From: Lentisphaeraceae bacterium
Lineage (GTDB): Bacteria; Verrucomicrobiota; Lentisphaeria; Lentisphaerales; Lentisphaeraceae
Direction: 5' to 3'
Assembly (NCBI GenBank): GCA_021232515.1
Contig: JAJPOQ010000117.1
Location: 38,411-102,410 of the forward strand
Length of the DNA: 64,000 nucleotides
This document shows, one piece after another, positions 53,069 to 61,363 of this stretch; positions within the stretch are counted from its first letter, which is position 1; each line of letters opens with the position of its first letter. The notes under the pieces are model-generated. The model saw only the letters and a program-made list of their open reading frames with translations. It was not told the DNA's origin and did no database searches. The position numbers were made by a program, and so were the translations under genes.

Positions 53069-54262
53069 ATGAACAGAAGAACTATTTTAAAAGCCGCTGG
53101 CTTAAGCTTACTTTTACCTCAACTTGAAAGTTTTGGTGAAATCAAAGAAAATAAAATTCACCGTATGCTATGCCTAAGCTTTCACCTAGGATTATATACT
53201 CCCGAGCTTTATCCCGTTAAAGCTGGTAAAGACTTTGAAACAACCGAACTACTCAAACCTTTCGAAGGCAATAAGTACTCAGTTTTCAGTGGACTAGACA
53301 ACCCTCAAGTTGGCGGTGGTCACAACGGTGCCGTTGGTGTTCTAACTGGTTTTTACGACGGCAGTGGCAAAAATAAAATTTCTGTTGATCAAGCCGGAGC
53401 CGATATAAACGGTCAAACTACTCGCTTTTCCTCTTTAAGCTTCAGAGGTTCTTCAAACTTTAACAATGCTCAGATTTCATGGAATAAGTTTGGTCAACCT
53501 GTCGCTCAAGAGTACAGAACCGATAAGATTTTCAACAAGCTCTTTGGCGTCCGAAAAGACAGTAAAGAACAAAGAGAAATATTGATTAAGAAGAAAAGTA
53601 TACTCGACGCCATCTATGGTCAAGCAAAAGGCATGAACAAGAATCTTCTTGCTAAAGATAAGAACAAAATCGACGAGTACTTCACTTCTATCCGCGAAGT
53701 AGAGAAGCAACTTAAGCGCCGGGAATACTGGTTAGATAAACCTGTAAAAAAAGTTAAGTCTCCTCTCAGTAAAAATAAGAGTAAAGGCGTCATCGAGTAC
53801 GTCAATGAGATCTTTAAACTTATCGCACTTGCCTACAGAACTGACAGTACCCGCTTTATAACAATGCAGATTCCGGGAAGCGGAAATGTTCCAATCGAGA
53901 ACAACAAAACGAACTACCACGGACTTTCTCACCACGGCAAAGCTCCACAAAAAGTTAAAGACCTAGTCACAACAGAGAAAGCCTTTTTAACTCATATAAA
54001 CAATTTAGTAAATGACATAAAAGAAGATGGCCAACTCGACCAGACACAAGTTTTAGTTACAGGTGCTCTTGGAAATGCTAGCTCTCACTCAACTAAGAAC
54101 CTACCGGTTATTTTACTTGGTGGAGGCTTCAAACATGGTCAACACTACGATCATAGAGAGATAAAAAAACCACTCTGCAACCTTTACCTTTCCATGCTTC
54201 AAAAGATGGGTTATGAAAGAGACTCGTTTTCGGACAGCACGGGAACTTTGGAGGTCATTTAA
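53069..54262 (+). CDS. DUF1552 exported protein
   Basis: Protein of 397 residues from ATG 53069 (GTGGAG upstream; earlier codons would mask the export signal). The N-terminus MNRRTILKAAGLSLLLPQLE has a twin-arginine-like motif. Family features are LGLYTPELYPVKAGKDF, FSGLDNPQVGGGHNG, the RTDSTRFITMQIPGSGN block and NLPVILLGGGFKHGQHYDH. DUF1552 proteins nearly always accompany a DUF1592-type cytochrome-like protein in PVC bacteria, as here (2 bp gap). They resemble alkaline-phosphatase-like DUF1501 proteins. The substrate is unknown. Confidence 0.87.
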   Translation: MNRRTILKAAGLSLLLPQLESFGEIKENKIHRMLCLSFHLGLYTPELYPVKAGKDFETTELLKPFEGNKYSVFSGLDNPQVGGGHNGAVGVLTGFYDGSGKNKISVDQAGADINGQTTRFSSLSFRGSSNFNNAQISWNKFGQPVAQEYRTDKIFNKLFGVRKDSKEQREILIKKKSILDAIYGQAKGMNKNLLAKDKNKIDEYFTSIREVEKQLKRREYWLDKPVKKVKSPLSKNKSKGVIEYVNEIFKLIALAYRTDSTRFITMQIPGSGNVPIENNKTNYHGLSHHGKAPQKVKDLVTTEKAFLTHINNLVNDIKEDGQLDQTQVLVTGALGNASSHSTKNLPVILLGGGFKHGQHYDHREIKKPLCNLYLSMLQKMGYERDSFSDSTGTLEVI

Positions 54263-54264
54263 GC

Positions 54265-56568
54265 ATGAAATACATATTCATTTGCTGCCTATTTCTCGCT
54301 GTAAATCTACACGCAGACGAAAAACTCAAAGCCTTTTTTGGGACTTACTGCACGGACTGTCATGACGAAGATGTTCAGAAAGGTGACCTACGTCTGGATC
54401 AGCTTGATGCCAAGTTCTTCAAAGACAAGCATCTCTTAGAAAGTTTGATCATCGCTATACAAGATGGCGAAATGCCGCCTAAGAAAAAAAAGAAACAACC
54501 GACTAGTTCTGAAAGAGACGAAGTTGTCCAGTATATCTTCAAAAAACTTCCTAAAGACATACCGGGCACTCTGAATAGACTCACTCGTGAAGAGTATATA
54601 AACAGTGTCTCTGATTTGTTCGAAAAGTCATTTCAGCTTTACAATTATTTGCCTGAAGATGAGATCTCTGGTGGATTCAAGAATAACGGTAAAAAGCAAT
54701 TCCTATCTTCTGAGCTACTAGACAGTTACATCAACGCCGCAATCTATGTTTCGGGAAAAGCTATAATTAGCCAAAAGCCTAAAATCTTAAATAAGAAGTT
54801 TGTTGGCAAACAAGTGATCAGTGACGGAATCGAACGTTTTTATGTCGATAACAAAGCTGCACTTATCACAAGTCATAACCTTCGTAGTCGTGCCCACTTG
54901 AAAGACTTTGCTTTTCACTTCGATGGAACTTATGAAATAACTGTCGATGCAGAAGTTACTCGCGATGAAAAAGAACACCTTATCGGTGTCAGCATTGGTC
55001 ATCCCGATTTTACTAGTAGCCAAGTAAAAATGACACAACTCAAGCTCAAGCAAAACGAAAACGTCATGACTTTTTCAATTGATGCATTTGAGAGTGATCA
55101 ACTTGTTTTCACCTTTGACAGTAGCAAAACTCGCTCTGCCAAGAATCAAGGAATTAATCCAAAGAACTACAAAGGCCCACAGCTACTTATTAAGTCAGTT
55201 ACAGTTAAAGGACCAATCATAAAGAAGTGGCCGCCTAAAAGTACCGAGATAATTTTTGCTAACTCTAAAGATGTAAAGAGCTTTGATGACGCGCCAAAAA
55301 TCATTCAAAACTTAGCAAACAAAATTTTCCGTCGCAACGTTCAAGTAAATGAGCTCAAGCCAACTATAGCTTTAGCAAAAGCCAATTTTGATGAAACTAA
55401 CAACCTGCATGAAGCAGTAAAAGTCGCTCTACAAGCACTACTTTGTGCTCCAGACTTCATCTTCAAAAATGAAAAAACAGCAGAACTCAACGCTTATGCT
55501 GTTGCCAGCAGGCTTTCATATTTCCTAACTAAATCGGCTCCAGACGAAAAGCTTAGAGCTCTTGCTGCAAATGGCCAAATCCTTAACAAAGATGTACGAA
55601 AAAAAGAAGCTAGAAGACTATTAAACTCGTCAAAGTCTGAACGTTTTATAAACAACTTTACCGAGCAATGGCTAAGAACACACCTTGTTGGTGAAATGGT
55701 TCCAGACAGACGATTCTTCCCGCGTTACCGACCAGAGATGGCGGACATGATGAAACAAGAAACTCACATGTTTATGGCTAAGATTCTGAAGGATAACTTA
55801 AGCATTTATAATATCATCGACTCTGACTTCACCTTCGTAAACCAGAAACTCGCCAGTATTTATGGCATAAAAAAGGTCAAAGGTGAACACTTTAGAGAAG
55901 TTAAACTTCCAAAAGAAAGTCCACGCGGAGGGCTTTTAACTCAAGCATCATTTTTAAATATGAACTCAACCGGAGTTGCAAGCTCGCCTATTTTACGCGG
56001 TGTTTGGATTCTTGAAAACATCTACGGCACTCATATGGTTCCCCCTGCAAATGTAAAAGCCCTAGAGCCAGATATACGCGGTGCATCGACTGTAACTGAC
56101 ATACTGGATAAACACAAAAGTACAGAGAACTGTTATCGTTGTCATGCGAAGATTGACCCACTTGGCCTAGCTTTAGAGAAGTTTGATCCCGTAGGTCAAT
56201 ACCGTAAAACTTATAAGAAGATGACCGACCCTGGTGTTTTCTATAGCCTAAATGAAAGAAAGCTAAATCCCAAGCTTAAAAACATTCGTCCAAGTTTTAA
56301 AAGTGTGCCGATTGTCGATGAAAGAGACTATAGCGATGGTCGCCCAGTCAAAGGTGTTAGAGGCTTAAAAACACTACTCATGGATGATAAAGATATAATC
56401 ACTAAAGCAGTCATCAAAAAACTAACGGAGTATGCTTTCGGACGTCACGTGAGTCTTACCGACAACGTACTTATAGATGACGTCTACAAGGATAGTTCTA
56501 GTAGTAAGCATGGCATGAAAGACTTGATCATAAACATGGTTGGTCACGAAGCTTTCCTTAAGCGCTAA
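54265..56568 (+). CDS. PSCyt1/DUF1587-DUF1595-DUF1592-DUF1588-DUF1585 exported haem protein
   Basis: Protein of 767 residues with a signal peptide. An N-terminal haem motif CTDCH (C29-C32-H33) is followed by GDLRLDQLDAKFF. DUF1587 is at NRLTREEYINSVSDLF, DUF1595 near 345-410, DUF1592 near 410-530 (YAVASRLSYFLTKSAPDEKL), DUF1588 near 550-650 including a second CxxCH (NCYRCHAKIDPLG), and DUF1585 at the end (LTEYAFGRHVSLTD). This is the hallmark planctomycete-type cytochrome-like oxidoreductase of unknown reaction, encoded 2 bp after its DUF1552 partner. Confidence 0.9.
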   Translation: MKYIFICCLFLAVNLHADEKLKAFFGTYCTDCHDEDVQKGDLRLDQLDAKFFKDKHLLESLIIAIQDGEMPPKKKKKQPTSSERDEVVQYIFKKLPKDIPGTLNRLTREEYINSVSDLFEKSFQLYNYLPEDEISGGFKNNGKKQFLSSELLDSYINAAIYVSGKAIISQKPKILNKKFVGKQVISDGIERFYVDNKAALITSHNLRSRAHLKDFAFHFDGTYEITVDAEVTRDEKEHLIGVSIGHPDFTSSQVKMTQLKLKQNENVMTFSIDAFESDQLVFTFDSSKTRSAKNQGINPKNYKGPQLLIKSVTVKGPIIKKWPPKSTEIIFANSKDVKSFDDAPKIIQNLANKIFRRNVQVNELKPTIALAKANFDETNNLHEAVKVALQALLCAPDFIFKNEKTAELNAYAVASRLSYFLTKSAPDEKLRALAANGQILNKDVRKKEARRLLNSSKSERFINNFTEQWLRTHLVGEMVPDRRFFPRYRPEMADMMKQETHMFMAKILKDNLSIYNIIDSDFTFVNQKLASIYGIKKVKGEHFREVKLPKESPRGGLLTQASFLNMNSTGVASSPILRGVWILENIYGTHMVPPANVKALEPDIRGASTVTDILDKHKSTENCYRCHAKIDPLGLALEKFDPVGQYRKTYKKMTDPGVFYSLNERKLNPKLKNIRPSFKSVPIVDERDYSDGRPVKGVRGLKTLLMDDKDIITKAVIKKLTEYAFGRHVSLTDNVLIDDVYKDSSSSKHGMKDLIINMVGHEAFLKR

Positions 56569-56588
56569 ACATCCACCTTACACAACAC

Positions 56589-56626
56589 AATATAAAAGAT
56601 ACTGCTTCGGTAGTATCTTTTATAGA
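56589..56626. terminator. strong bidirectional-looking terminator with UUCG loop
   Basis: A 13-bp perfect stem, TATAAAAGATACT / AGTATCTTTTATA (56591-56603 and 56612-56624), extends by a G-T and a C-G pair onto a TTCG tetraloop. It lies between the DUF1592 gene and the convergent gene at 56674. The lower stem is A-T rich on both strands, so it can serve transcripts from both sides. Confidence 0.8.
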
Positions 56627-56673
56627 GAGCTGAAATATATGATGTATTTAAACTCAAAGAAACACCTTATTCA

Positions 56674-57576
56674 TTAAAGGCCGAATGCTGACTTCAATTT
56701 AGTTCTTTCATTTTCAAAAGTTTGGCTCATAAGCATCTGTACTGTAATAACTTTACCTTTTAATGGAATTTTAAGACTCATACCGAACTTCATTGTCATA
56801 ACTGATTTGGGCATAGCTAATTTTAAGTCTATTGGTAAATTAACGAGATAAGAGCTTTTCAAAAAGCTTGATGTAATTTCGGTATTGGGTGGGAATTTCC
56901 CATTATCTGGGACATTTAATCCTGATGCTGACACCTCTCCTGTAACTACAAGAGTATCCACACCATCCAAAGTTTCTCTACTTTGCAATGTCACCTTCCC
57001 TTTAAGAGTTTTTTTATCAAAGGTTGCGCCTTTCTTCGTAAATCCTCTAAGCATCTCATCTTTTGATTTTATATCCCAGGATTCTCCAATTTTCCTCTTT
57101 TCTTCTGAACCAAAGATCTCATCATCTTTTATGTTATCATCTTTACTTCTAAAAAAAATACTTAAGTGTTTAGCCGTAAGCTTATCAACTTCCTTTCCAC
57201 CACTATAAAAAGTAACTGCACCTTCTATTGTTTTAATCAAAATGTCAGTATCTTTAGTGAGAAGCACTATCTCCTTCCCATTAGACAAATCAGTCTCTTT
57301 AAAAGACTTTATCACAATCTTCATCACATGTTCATTTTCTTCTGCCACTAAAATTTCTGCATAAGCCTCCAAAAGAGTCTCTTTAGATTTTATCTCTGAT
57401 TTCAGGATGGCATCTTCTTTAGTAAAAACCCTTGTTAACTTTTCTGTTTTTTTCTTAAAAAAGTTAAACTTTTGACCAGCTATATTATCCCTATCGAACT
57501 TAATCTCATATTCTTCTTGAGCTGTGACTATAAAATTTAGTCCCATTAGAATGAATATATAAAATAACTTCATCAT
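56674..57576 (-). CDS. exported protein of unknown function
   Basis: Protein of 300 residues with a signal peptide (MMKLFYIFILMGLNFIVTAQ; the second Met may be the start). The mature part is beta-rich, with motifs such as KEIVLLTKDTDILIKTIEGAVTFYSGG and DGVDTLVVTGEVSASGLNVP, resembling exported DUF6263-like beta-barrel-fold proteins of PVC bacteria. No catalytic residues are evident. It stands alone between a terminator and the cobalamin operon. Confidence 0.6.
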   Translation of the reverse strand: MMKLFYIFILMGLNFIVTAQEEYEIKFDRDNIAGQKFNFFKKKTEKLTRVFTKEDAILKSEIKSKETLLEAYAEILVAEENEHVMKIVIKSFKETDLSNGKEIVLLTKDTDILIKTIEGAVTFYSGGKEVDKLTAKHLSIFFRSKDDNIKDDEIFGSEEKRKIGESWDIKSKDEMLRGFTKKGATFDKKTLKGKVTLQSRETLDGVDTLVVTGEVSASGLNVPDNGKFPPNTEITSSFLKSSYLVNLPIDLKLAMPKSVMTMKFGMSLKIPLKGKVITVQMLMSQTFENERTKLKSAFGL

Positions 57577-57623
57577 AAACCTACTCCCCTCATTTAACGT
57601 AATGATCCATTATATTCTTAAGA

Positions 57624-58670
57624 TTACCTTAAGCTTTTTCTGTTTACTTTCAAAGAAAGAGCTTTGCTTAAAGTCATCATAGAACTCATACAGTCTATCC
57701 CTGTATCAATCGTCTGCATAGCTAAAGTCGCGCCTGTTCCCTCTCCAAGCCTCATCAATAAAGTTTTGATCGGTTTCAAGCCCAACAACTGCAAAGCGTG
57801 CTTGTGCCCAGGTTCTGCACTTTCATGACCAGCGAATAAATAATCCTTGACGCCTTCATTTATTCTAAACGCTGCTAGAGCTGCTGCTCCAGTGATAAAA
57901 CCGTCTAGAATAATCGCTTTCTTTTGCGAACTCCAACCTAAAATAAGCCCGGTCATAAAAGCTATTTCTAATCCGCCCACTTTCGAAAGAACATCGACGC
58001 CATCTTGAGAATTTGGTTGATGTAAATCTAAAGCTGACTGAATTACGTCAGCTTTATGGATAAGCTTTTCAGAGTCAATTCCACTGCCTTTCCCTGTCAC
58101 TTTATAAGCCGGAAGTTGACAAATGGCCGCTGTTATCGCCGCTGCTGAAGTTGTGTTACCTATACCCATTTCACCAAGGCCAAGAACTTCATAAGTACTC
58201 GACATTTCAAATGCATAATCAATACCAGCCTGAATTTGCTGCTGACAATCAGTCACTGTTACAGCAAGACCTTTTGAGAAATCTTGAGTTCCATTTAGGC
58301 TAGATACTACTTTGATTGAATCATCTTCAACTTTATTTAGCAAGCCAGCATCTACCAACTTCAAATCGCAACCTGCCATACGGCAAAAGGCATTTATCGC
58401 TACCCCACCATGCAAGGCAGTTTTCACAATAGTATTGGTTATCTGTGGATATGGACTTACACCTTGAGCACAAATACCGTGGTCTGCAGCAGAAAGAACT
58501 AAAACCTTCTTTTTCGCTTTAAGTGGGTTTTCTTGATAAACTCCAGCAAGTCGGCAAAGGGTTTCATGTATATCCCCTAATGCACCTGCAGGCATAGCTA
58601 AAGTCTTCAGGTAGCGGTCAGCAAGTCTATAATGAGCGAGACTAGCTCTGTTGATTGTTATATCTTTCAT
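57624..58670 (-). CDS. cobT: nicotinate-nucleotide--dimethylbenzimidazole phosphoribosyltransferase
   Basis: Protein of 348 residues. The signature GEMGIGNTTSAAA and catalytic-region blocks (SAADHGICAQGVSPYPQ; DGFITGAAALAA) identify CobT. It makes alpha-ribazole phosphate from DMB and nicotinate mononucleotide for the cobalamin nucleotide loop. It is the last gene of the leftward operon bluB-phosphatase-cobU-cobT and overlaps cobU by 4 bp (ATGA). CobS, needed to complete the loop, is not in the window. Confidence 0.95.
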   Translation of the reverse strand: MKDITINRASLAHYRLADRYLKTLAMPAGALGDIHETLCRLAGVYQENPLKAKKKVLVLSAADHGICAQGVSPYPQITNTIVKTALHGGVAINAFCRMAGCDLKLVDAGLLNKVEDDSIKVVSSLNGTQDFSKGLAVTVTDCQQQIQAGIDYAFEMSSTYEVLGLGEMGIGNTTSAAAITAAICQLPAYKVTGKGSGIDSEKLIHKADVIQSALDLHQPNSQDGVDVLSKVGGLEIAFMTGLILGWSSQKKAIILDGFITGAAALAAFRINEGVKDYLFAGHESAEPGHKHALQLLGLKPIKTLLMRLGEGTGATLAMQTIDTGIDCMSSMMTLSKALSLKVNRKSLR

Positions 58671-59200
58671 TTTATCTTTTGTGAAATCCCAGATACCATA
58701 AAGTAAACGTCATCTGCTACTGTCGCGATCATTTGGTTACATCGACCACAAAGGTCTGTATACCGTCTAGCAAGAGCATTATCAGGCATAACACCTAGAC
58801 CTGTTTCGTTGGTTACAAAAACAACCTCACCTTCGACTTTCTGAACCATACTAAGTAGTTCCTTTGTGAACTTCACCATCTCTGATTCTGTCAGTAACTC
58901 GCCAGCTTGTTCAGACTTATAAAGTAAGTTATTTACCCAAAGAGTGATACACTCAACTAAAATTGACGATCCATTGTGCTGATAAACCATACGAGTTAAG
59001 TCGACTTCTTCTTCAACTGTATCCCAACCAAAGCTTTCGCGCCGCTGCTGATGTTTAGATATACGGTCATCCATCTCATCATCTATATTTGGGCAAGTTG
59101 CGATATACACATGAGGGCCAGACTTTTGCAAAAGAAGCTTTTCAGCAAATGTACTTTTACCTGAACGGCAACCGCCCGTTACTAGAGTGATCTTAGCCAT
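58667..59200 (-). CDS. cobU: adenosylcobinamide kinase / guanylyltransferase
   Basis: Protein of 177 residues. Walker A GGCRSGKS lies at the N-terminus, followed by KSGPHVYIATCPNIDDEM and the RRESFGWDTVEE histidine-region equivalent, ECITLWVNNLL, and FVTNETGLGVMPDNALAR. It phosphorylates adenosylcobinamide and then transfers GMP. It overlaps the upstream phosphatase by 19 bp and the downstream cobT by 4 bp, so translation is coupled. Confidence 0.94.
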   Translation of the reverse strand: MAKITLVTGGCRSGKSTFAEKLLLQKSGPHVYIATCPNIDDEMDDRISKHQQRRESFGWDTVEEEVDLTRMVYQHNGSSILVECITLWVNNLLYKSEQAGELLTESEMVKFTKELLSMVQKVEGEVVFVTNETGLGVMPDNALARRYTDLCGRCNQMIATVADDVYFMVSGISQKIK

Positions 59201-59796
59201 GTTTCGTCTCCAAAATCATTTATCTTTTCCAACACACCCAAGTGATTCTCAAAAACTTTTATAGACGTCATAAGTCCTGAGTTCAATTCAAACGCCGAGC
59301 TATGTCGTTGATGCAAGTTAAGTAATTGGCAAAGCAACATCCGGATCACACCTCCATGGGCAACTAAAACAATATTTTTGCCTTCCAAAGACAACATGAA
59401 CTTGGTAAGAACTTTAAGTCTGTCACTAAATTCTTGCAGAGTTTCGCCATTTGAAAATCCAAATTTTTCATCTTCGGCCCAGTGATTGACTTCTTCTGGG
59501 TACTTATCTTTAATTTGAGCAAAAGTAAGGCCATCCCAATCACCAAAATCGACTTCCATCGCTTCATCTTTAAAAATTGGCTTTTCATCAGGAAAATAGA
59601 AATCGACTGTCTGCCTACAACGCTTTAGTGGGCTGCAAACTACAGCATCTGGCTTTAGTAACTCCAGAGCTTTTTGAAGTGGCGAAAACTTTTGTTCAAA
59701 GCCATCTTTTAGGGCAAGATCTGTCTGACCATATAAAGCACCTGGCACAGGTTCGACTTTATCCATATGACGGATCATGATCAAACGTTTGATCAT
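59182..59796 (-). CDS. cobC: histidine-phosphatase family protein (alpha-ribazole phosphatase-like)
   Basis: Protein of 204 residues from ATG 59796, chosen because it overlaps the bluB stop as ATGA (59796-59793). The phosphohistidine motif RHM (the usual RHG has Met here) is in IMIRHMDKVEP. SPLKRCRQT, MEVDFGDWDGLTF and VLVAHGGVIRML supply the other active-site Arg/His/Glu. In this operon it should dephosphorylate alpha-ribazole phosphate or cobalamin phosphate. The symbol is assigned from context plus family. Confidence 0.82.
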   Translation of the reverse strand: MIKRLIMIRHMDKVEPVPGALYGQTDLALKDGFEQKFSPLQKALELLKPDAVVCSPLKRCRQTVDFYFPDEKPIFKDEAMEVDFGDWDGLTFAQIKDKYPEEVNHWAEDEKFGFSNGETLQEFSDRLKVLTKFMLSLEGKNIVLVAHGGVIRMLLCQLLNLHQRHSSAFELNSGLMTSIKVFENHLGVLEKINDFGDETWLRSL

Positions 59797-60446
59797 TTCT
59801 GACCCCATGTTTCAAAGTAGATAAGTTCTTGTATATCCAAGCGCTCTTGCCAACCAAGTTGCTCAAGTTCAGGTTCTTCAAAAAATGATTCAACTGGACC
59901 TACGCAAAGATATGCGACAACTTCTACATACTCTGGCAAATTTAATTCTTTGGCTAAAGCTTCGGCGCTTATTATACTCACCCAACCTATGCCTATGTCT
60001 TCAGCACGAGCTGCAAGCCACATGTTCTGCACTGCACAGACAGTACTAAAAAGGTCCATATTACTCTGTTGTGAACGACCAAGGCCCGTTTCGCCATGTC
60101 GTGACCGATCACAAGTCACGCAGATATTTATCGAAGATTCTAAGATTCCCTCAAGCTTTAAGGAGTCATAGAGTTCTTGTTTCTCTGCTGAAATGTGTTG
60201 GCGTTCATTTTTTTTAGCGGCTTGAAATAGGGAGTGGATTTTTTTTCTTTTCTCAAGGTCTTCCAGCACTATAAAGTTCCAAGGCTGCATAAAGCCAACT
60301 GAGGGCGCATGATGAGCTGCTAGAAGGATCTTTTCCAAAGTTTCTTTGGGAATTTCTTCTCCGGTAAAACCCTGCCGAACATCTCGTCTCGATCGAAACA
60401 ATCGATGGATTGTCTCTTTTTGACTCTCTGTAAAACTTGCTTGCAT
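59793..60446 (-). CDS. bluB: 5,6-dimethylbenzimidazole synthase
   Basis: Protein of 217 residues of the nitroreductase-like flavoprotein fold. FRSRRDVRQGFTGEEIP, HHAPSVGFMQPWNFIVL and ARAEDIGIGWVSII are BluB-specific blocks, as opposed to ordinary nitroreductases. It breaks down reduced FMN with O2 to make DMB, the lower ligand of B12, so the organism is able to make DMB aerobically. It leads the operon. No cobalamin riboswitch was recognised upstream. Confidence 0.93.
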   Translation of the reverse strand: MQASFTESQKETIHRLFRSRRDVRQGFTGEEIPKETLEKILLAAHHAPSVGFMQPWNFIVLEDLEKRKKIHSLFQAAKKNERQHISAEKQELYDSLKLEGILESSINICVTCDRSRHGETGLGRSQQSNMDLFSTVCAVQNMWLAARAEDIGIGWVSIISAEALAKELNLPEYVEVVAYLCVGPVESFFEEPELEQLGWQERLDIQELIYFETWGQK

Positions 60447-60652
60447 CTACTCCAACTCAGTGTGTTAAACGCCCTAACGATAGTTTATTTGTTTAAGATA
60501 TCCAACAACGGTAACATATTCCTCATTTGCATACCGAAAAGAGGCACCTATTTTCATTAGCAATGAAAGCATCTGATGAATTTCTCCAGCTGAGAAACTC
60601 TCATTTATCACCCATTTTAAAATGGTATAAAAATATAATAACCGGACAAAAA

Positions 60653-61360
60653 ATGCTTAGAAATCTTTTACTTATCGCCCTCTTCTTTTCTCTTGTTGCC
60701 TGTAAGAGTTCGAACCCGAGACCAGTCCAATCGTTTTCATCTAGTACGAGCCACTTCGTCCCCAAGGCCGTTCACACCGTTTCTTCTACTCTTGGCAGTC
60801 AGTACATTGGCGATATAAACCCAGGAAAGTATGAAAATCTCAAAAAATACTGGGTTGCTCAAAAGAAAAACTACTGTGGCGTGTGCTCGGCAGTTATAGT
60901 CATAAACGCGGCAAGAAAGAATACACACTTAACTCAGGACAACATCTTTTCTGACGATATAAAGAAAATCATTTTACCTGAAACTGTTGCTAAAATGGGT
61001 CTAACTCTTCGCGAGCTCACAAACATACTCAAGACTAAAGCCAAAGGCTTCACTACGACTCGTTATCCTGCTCATACCTCTGGTCTCGATTTATTTAGAG
61101 AGCAACTCATTCAGAATAATGAAAATGAAAGTTTTATGATCGCAAATTTCTCGCGCCAATCTATCGCTGGTATGGGCATGAACCAAGGTCACTTTTCTAT
61201 AGTAGCGGGTTACAATGCAGATAAGAAACAAGTTCTTATCCTTGAAGTAAATGGTGCAAAAGAAAGCTTTTGGATTTCTGATAAAAACTTATTTACTGCG
61301 ATGAAAGCAATAGATCCGGTAAGTCAGATACCTCGTGGTTGGATCATCACCGGAAAGTAA
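60653..61360 (+). CDS. phytochelatin-synthase-like lipoprotein
   Basis: Protein of 235 residues from ATG 60653, which gives a lipoprotein signal (MLRNLLLIALFFSLVAC, lipid Cys17). The catalytic Cys is C75 in KNYCGVCSAVIVINA and the His is H180 in NQGHFSIVAGY. Eighteen residues later, where plant phytochelatin synthase has its Asp, this protein has Glu (E198 in VLILEVN). Bacterial short homologues mainly hydrolyse glutathione to gamma-Glu-Cys rather than make phytochelatin. It is 3 bp upstream of gamma-glutamyltransferase, strongly suggesting joint glutathione processing outside the inner membrane. Confidence 0.82.
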   Translation: MLRNLLLIALFFSLVACKSSNPRPVQSFSSSTSHFVPKAVHTVSSTLGSQYIGDINPGKYENLKKYWVAQKKNYCGVCSAVIVINAARKNTHLTQDNIFSDDIKKIILPETVAKMGLTLRELTNILKTKAKGFTTTRYPAHTSGLDLFREQLIQNNENESFMIANFSRQSIAGMGMNQGHFSIVAGYNADKKQVLILEVNGAKESFWISDKNLFTAMKAIDPVSQIPRGWIITGK

Positions 61361-61363
61361 AAC

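Noticed and set aside
60573..60597. Hammerhead-like core: CTGATGA followed by a TTTCTC/GAGAAA hairpin
   Set aside because: The required GAA after stem II is consumed by the stem itself, and I could not pair flanking stems I and III. It is most likely a chance match upstream of the lipoprotein gene.
60447..60652. Cobalamin riboswitch upstream of the B12 operon, or an N-terminal extension of the phytochelatin-synthase-like gene
   Set aside because: No B12-box-like sequence or conserved arms were seen. The in-frame extension back to 60527 would bury the lipoprotein signal, so ATG 60653 is preferred.
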